NCBI RefSeq assembly: GCF_023145115.1
Contig: NZ_JAGLEJ010000036.1
Coordinates: forward strand, 1-64,000
Reading direction: 5' to 3'
Source of the DNA: Algiphilus sp.
Lineage (GTDB): Bacteria; Pseudomonadota; Gammaproteobacteria; Nevskiales; Nevskiaceae
DNA length: 64,000 bases
Position numbers and translations under genes: made by a program. Below the pieces are notes generated by a model. That model was not told where the DNA came from. It saw only the letters and a program-made list of their open reading frames with translations, and did not search any database. This document shows, piece after piece, positions 60,502-64,000 of the stretch. The first letter of the stretch is position 1. Each line of letters begins with the position of its first letter.

Positions 60502-61100
60502 GTTGCGTCGCCCGCGGCCAGCAGCCGCTCGGTATATCGTGCGATGAGGTCGACCTCGATGTTGACGGCGGCCCCCGTTTCGGTGGCGCCGAGCGTGGTG
60601 TGGCGCCATGTGTGGGGCACGATGTTAACGCCAAAGCGGGTGTCATCGACGTCGTTGACGGTCAGGCTGATGCCGTCGACGCATACCGAGCCCTTGCGCG
60701 CGATGTAGCGCGCCAGCGGTGCGGGCACCTCGATCTCCAGGCGCCAGCTGCGCGCGTCCTCGCGTCGGTCGACGATGCGCCCCACCCCGTCGACGTGGCC
60801 CGAGACCAGATGCCCCCCCAGCGGCTTGGCGAGGGTCAGCGCCGGCTCCAGATTCAGCGGACGCCCGACGGCCCAGCCGCCGGCCGTGGTGGCGTCGAGC
60901 GTCTCCACCGACACGTCGGCCTCGAAGCTGTCGCCGCCGAACGCCACCGCGGTCAGGCAGATGCCCGACACCGCGATACTGTCACCGATGGCCGCGCTGT
61001 CGAGGAACCCCGCTGGCGTGCCGATCTCGAGACGCCGGTCGCCGCCGTCGTCGCGAACCGCGCGGAGCTCTCCCAGCGCCTCGATGATGCCCGTGAACAT
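60498..61100 (-). CDS. ribE: Riboflavin synthase
   Basis: A 200-residue enzyme that dismutates two lumazine molecules to riboflavin. It consists of two similar barrels starting MFTGIIEALGEL and, near residue 100, GGHLVSGHVDGVGRI; SGICLTAV and DGISLTVNDVDD are the paired substrate motifs. The ATG at 61100 is two bases after ribD. The longer frame lies inside ribD and is rejected. Confidence 0.96.
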
Positions 61101-61102
61101 GT

Positions 61103-62218
61103 CTACTCCTCGTCGGGGGCCGCGGTGACCGCGGCCCGGATGCGCAGATCGGCGCCCACCATGCGGACGTCCTCCCACTGCAGCAGGCGCCGCTGCGCCA
61201 GCCGCTCGATGCCCGGCAGCGCCGCCAGGGGCCGTGCGCGGTCGCCCAGCAGGCACGGCGCCTGATAGAGCAGCAGCTCGTCGACCACGCCGGCATCGAG
61301 CAGCGCGCCGGCCAGTGCCGGGCCGCACTCCGCCAGCACGTCGTTGATCCCTGCTTCGCCGAGCGCGATGAAGGCAGCCGGCAGATCGACGTGATCACCG
61401 CTCAGCGGCACCCGCAGCACCGACACTCCGGCCGCCGGTGCGACGCGGGCATCGCTGCCGACCAGCCACCAGCGCGGCGTGCCGTCGTCGTCGAACACGC
61501 GTGCGCCCGGATCGGCGACACCGCGGGCATCGAGCACGATGCGGTCGGGCTGCCGGCAGGGCGCCTCCAGGCGGGCGGTGAGGCGCGGATCATCGTCCCG
61601 CACGGTGCGCGCGCTGGTCAGCACGGCGTGGTGGCGCGCGCGCGCGCGATGCACGTCCCGGCGCGCGGCCGTATCGGTGATCCACTGCGATTCGCCGCTC
61701 GCCATGGCGGTACGGCCGTCCAGGCTCGCGGCCAGTTTCAGGGTCACGAAGGGTCGCCCCCGCTCCAGCCGCTGCACGAAGCCGCGGTTGAGGGCACGCG
61801 CCTGCGCCGCCATCAGTCCGCTCTCGACGCGGATGCCCGCCTCGCGCAGGCGCGCCAGCCCGCCCCCGGCAGTGCGCGGATCGGGATCCGGGTGCGCCGC
61901 CACCACGCGCGCCACGCCCGCGGCAACCAGCGCATCGGCGCACGGCGGGGTCCGGCCGGTGTGCGCGCACGGCTCGAGTGTCACGAAGACCTCGGCGCCG
62001 TGCGCCGCATCGCCCGCCGCGGCAAGCGCTTCGGCCTCGGCGTGCGGCGCGCCGGCACGGGCGTGGAAGCCCTCGCCGACCACCGCGCCGTCGCGCACGA
62101 TGACGCAGCCCACCGCCGGATTGGGATGGGTCGCGCCCTGCCCGCGCCGCGCCAGACGCAGCGCGCGCGCCATGTGGCGGGCGTCGGTGGCGGAGAAGCC
62201 ATCGGGCGATGCGCTCAC
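61103..62218 (-). CDS. ribD: Bifunctional riboflavin deaminase/reductase
   Basis: A 371-residue enzyme for the second and third steps of riboflavin synthesis. The zinc deaminase domain (1-150) has HAEAEAL and PCAHTGRTPPC. The reductase domain follows (VTLKLAASLDGRTAMASGESQWIT-type segment, then LIEQ-like ECGPALAGALLDAGVVDEL). The start is GTG at 62218. No FMN riboswitch was recognised upstream; the 75 bases before it join the nrdR gene. Confidence 0.95.
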   Translation of the reverse strand: MSASPDGFSATDARHMARALRLARRGQGATHPNPAVGCVIVRDGAVVGEGFHARAGAPHAEAEALAAAGDAAHGAEVFVTLEPCAHTGRTPPCADALVAAGVARVVAAHPDPDPRTAGGGLARLREAGIRVESGLMAAQARALNRGFVQRLERGRPFVTLKLAASLDGRTAMASGESQWITDTAARRDVHRARARHHAVLTSARTVRDDDPRLTARLEAPCRQPDRIVLDARGVADPGARVFDDDGTPRWWLVGSDARVAPAAGVSVLRVPLSGDHVDLPAAFIALGEAGINDVLAECGPALAGALLDAGVVDELLLYQAPCLLGDRARPLAALPGIERLAQRRLLQWEDVRMVGADLRIRAAVTAAPDEE

Positions 62219-62293
62219 GCCGCCTCCGCGCCCCGGACCGTTCCGGCCGGAGACACCGGGGCAAGTCGCGGCGCGGCGAACACGCGCCGGGGA

Positions 62294-62815
62294 TCAGTGC
62301 GCGGTGTCATCGCCACCATCGGTCCCGATCAGCGGAATCTGGCTCCGCCGCAGCTCGGCGGTGGGCGCGCGCTCGAGACGCTCGATCTCCTCGCGGAAGG
62401 CCTGCGCGTCGTTGAACTGGCGATACACCGACGCGAATCGCACATAGGCGACGTGGTCGAGATCACGCAGCTCCTCCATCACCCATTCGCCGACCCGGCG
62501 CGCCGGCACGCTGCGCTCGCCCACGGTGCGCAGCTTCTCGACGATATGGTCGATGCTCTGCTGCAGACGCTCGTCGGAAACCGGCCGCTTGTAGAGCGCC
62601 CGCGCCATGCCGCGGCGCAGCTTCTCCTCGTCGAAGGGCTCCAGTCGCCCGCCCGACTTCTCCAGCGGCGGCACCGGGAGATGCGCGCGCTCGTAGGTGT
62701 TGAAGCGCTCACTGCATTCCGGGCACTCGCGGCGACGGCGGATCGACGAACCGTCGTCCGCCGTCCGCGAGTCCACGACGCGGGTGTCGGCGTGCCGGCA
62801 GTACGGGCACTGCAC
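62294..62815 (-). CDS. nrdR: Transcriptional repressor NrdR
   Basis: A 173-residue regulator of ribonucleotide reductase genes. The zinc ribbon uses CPYC and CPEC (residues about 3-34), and the ATP-cone follows (FNTYERAHLPVPPLEKSGGRLEPFDEEKLRRGM region). The start is GTG at 62815. It lies between glyA and ribD, as in many gammaproteobacteria. Confidence 0.96.
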   Translation of the reverse strand: MQCPYCRHADTRVVDSRTADDGSSIRRRRECPECSERFNTYERAHLPVPPLEKSGGRLEPFDEEKLRRGMARALYKRPVSDERLQQSIDHIVEKLRTVGERSVPARRVGEWVMEELRDLDHVAYVRFASVYRQFNDAQAFREEIERLERAPTAELRRSQIPLIGTDGGDDTAH

Positions 62816-62845
62816 GGAGTCAGCCGCCCCGCGCGTCGCGCCGCA

Positions 62846-64000
62846 TCAGGCGGCAGCGCGACGGGTGTCGCCGTACACCGGAAAGCGCGCGCAGAGCTGC
62901 TCCACCTGCCCGCGCACGCGGGTGATGGCGTTCTCGGCGTCGTCGCTGGCGATGGCATCGATGATGTCGGCGATCCAGCCGGCGATCTGGGCCATCTCCT
63001 CGGTGCCGAAGCCGCGCGTCGTCGAGGCGGGCGTGCCGATACGCAGACCGGAGGTCACGAAGGCGGAGCGCGGATCACCGGGCACGGCATTCTTGTTGAC
63101 CGTGATGTGCGCGCGGCCGAGCGCTTCCTCGGCATCTTTGCCGGTGACATCCGTGGCCACCAGGTCGAGCAGGAAGAGATGGTCGTCGGTGCCGTCGGAG
63201 ACCACCTTGTAGCCGCGTTCCTTGAACACGCCGGCCATCGCCTGGGCGTTGGCTACGACCCGCTCCTGGTAGCCGCGGAAGTCCTCGGAGAGCGCCTCGC
63301 GGAAGGCCACCGCCTTGGCGGCGATGACGTGCATGAGCGGGCCGCCCTGCATGCCCGGGAACACGGCCGAGTTCAGCTTCTTCTGCAGCTTCTCGTCCGC
63401 GCCCTTGGCGAGGATGATGCCGCCGCGCGGGCCGCGCAGGGTCTTGTGCGTGGTCGAGGTCACGACATGCGCGTGGGGCAGCGGCGACGGATAGACGCCC
63501 GCGGCCACCAGACCGGCGACGTGCGCCATGTCGACCCAGAACCAGGCACCGACCTTGTCGGCGATGGCGCGCATGCGCGCCCAGTCCTTGACGCGCGAAT
63601 AGGCCGAGAAGCCGCCGATGAGGATCTTGGGCTTGTGCTCGACGGCCTGCTTCTCCATGGCGTCGTAGTCGATGAGACCGGCGGTCTCGTCGATGCCGTA
63701 GGCGACCACGTTGTAGTGCTTGCCGGAGAAGTTGGCGGGATGCCCGTGGGTGAGATGGCCGCCGTGATCCAGGCTCATGCCCATGATGGTGTCACCGGGC
63801 TGGGCCAGCGCCATGAACACGGCGGCATTGGCCTGGGCGCCGGAATGCGGCTGCACGTTGGCGTAGTCGCAGTCGAACAGCTCGCGTACGCGGGCCAGCG
63901 CCAGCTGCTCGGCAACGTCGACGTGCTCGCAGCCGCCGTAGTAGCGCTTGGACGGATAGCCCTCGGCGTACTTGTTGGTCAGCACCGAGCCCTGCGCGGC
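62846..64000 (-). CDS. glyA: Serine hydroxymethyltransferase, 3' part
   Basis: The C-terminal 384 residues of a PLP enzyme that interconverts serine and glycine with tetrahydrofolate. The gene runs off the right edge; the first visible codons give AAQGSVLTNKYAEGYP, and about 30-35 N-terminal residues are missing. YYGGCEHVD, DMAHVAGLVAAG and the PLP-lysine segment VTSTTHKTLRGPRGG are present. It lies 30 bases upstream of nrdR. Confidence 0.97.
   Translation of the reverse strand, partial: AAQGSVLTNKYAEGYPSKRYYGGCEHVDVAEQLALARVRELFDCDYANVQPHSGAQANAAVFMALAQPGDTIMGMSLDHGGHLTHGHPANFSGKHYNVVAYGIDETAGLIDYDAMEKQAVEHKPKILIGGFSAYSRVKDWARMRAIADKVGAWFWVDMAHVAGLVAAGVYPSPLPHAHVVTSTTHKTLRGPRGGIILAKGADEKLQKKLNSAVFPGMQGGPLMHVIAAKAVAFREALSEDFRGYQERVVANAQAMAGVFKERGYKVVSDGTDDHLFLLDLVATDVTGKDAEEALGRAHITVNKNAVPGDPRSAFVTSGLRIGTPASTTRGFGTEEMAQIAGWIADIIDAIASDDAENAITRVRGQVEQLCARFPVYGDTRRAAA

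Noticed and set aside
62219..62293. FMN riboswitch before ribD
   Set aside because: The gap is only 75 bases and shows none of the conserved RFN element blocks.

Overview
The window reads as a chromosomal segment of a very GC-rich, aerobic, Gram-negative gammaproteobacterium. The support is RlmKL, the nrdR-rib-nusB-thiL-pgpA order, outer-membrane barrels and a DUF3034 protein. A marine, lipid- or hydrocarbon-using Nevskiales/Salinisphaerales-like bacterium would fit, but this is inference from gene content only. Genes are densely packed, and many on the minus strand overlap by four bases (ATGA or GTGA). I see no rRNA or tRNA genes, insertion sequences, phage genes or CRISPR array.

Layout. 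0.3-5.1 kb: a cytochrome P450, a crotonase, a YgjP-like metallopeptidase and two unknown proteins. 5.2-9.5 kb: a membrane permease, a YdcF/ElyC protein and rlmKL. 9.6-14.5 kb: an acyl-CoA carboxylase of the methylcrotonyl/geranyl type with a hydratase and an odd array of stem-loops between its genes. 14.5-17.7 kb: modABC and a HemD-like protein. 17.7-23.5 kb: a ClC channel, a ZIP transporter, a hydrolase, a MuiA-like protein and an outer-membrane barrel. 23.6-34.9 kb: nitrate assimilation (narK, nasA, a nirD-flavoreductase fusion, nirB, nasT, nasS). 35-43.2 kb: a secreted TPR/RND-exporter operon. 43.7-45.8 kb: an OmpA-cupredoxin fusion plus a small cupredoxin. 46.4-49.8 kb: PepSY, FMN-binding, secreted globin and DUF3034 genes. 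50.3-56.7 kb: an SDR dehydrogenase, etfA, etfB, ETF-quinone oxidoreductase and an AtuA-like protein. 56.8-64 kb: pgpA, thiL, nusB, riboflavin genes, nrdR and the 3' part of glyA.

The main finding is a regulon. Five transcription units (narK; nirB-nirD-nasA; the TPR/RND operon; the OmpA-cupredoxin pair; the DUF3034-globin-FMN-PepSY operon) each start with a sigma54 -24/-12 element and then a leader with an intrinsic terminator. In these leaders I find hairpins with six-base loops that have A at position 1 and G at position 4, the signature bound by ANTAR antiterminators. NasT, an ANTAR regulator, and its nitrate sensor NasS are encoded in the middle. Three cell-envelope operons of unknown function therefore appear to be under the same nitrogen-limitation and nitrate control as nitrate assimilation. 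They encode copper, flavin and haem proteins, TPR scaffolds and an RND exporter, and look like an undescribed nitrate-responsive envelope redox or export system.

How the genes could work together: ModABC supplies molybdate for NasA. NarK imports nitrate. NasA and the nirD-flavoreductase fusion reduce nitrate, and NirB with its siroheme (possibly helped by the HemD-like protein) reduces nitrite. The ETF genes, SDR, P450, crotonases, carboxylase and AtuA-like protein suggest catabolism of branched or isoprenoid acyl compounds.
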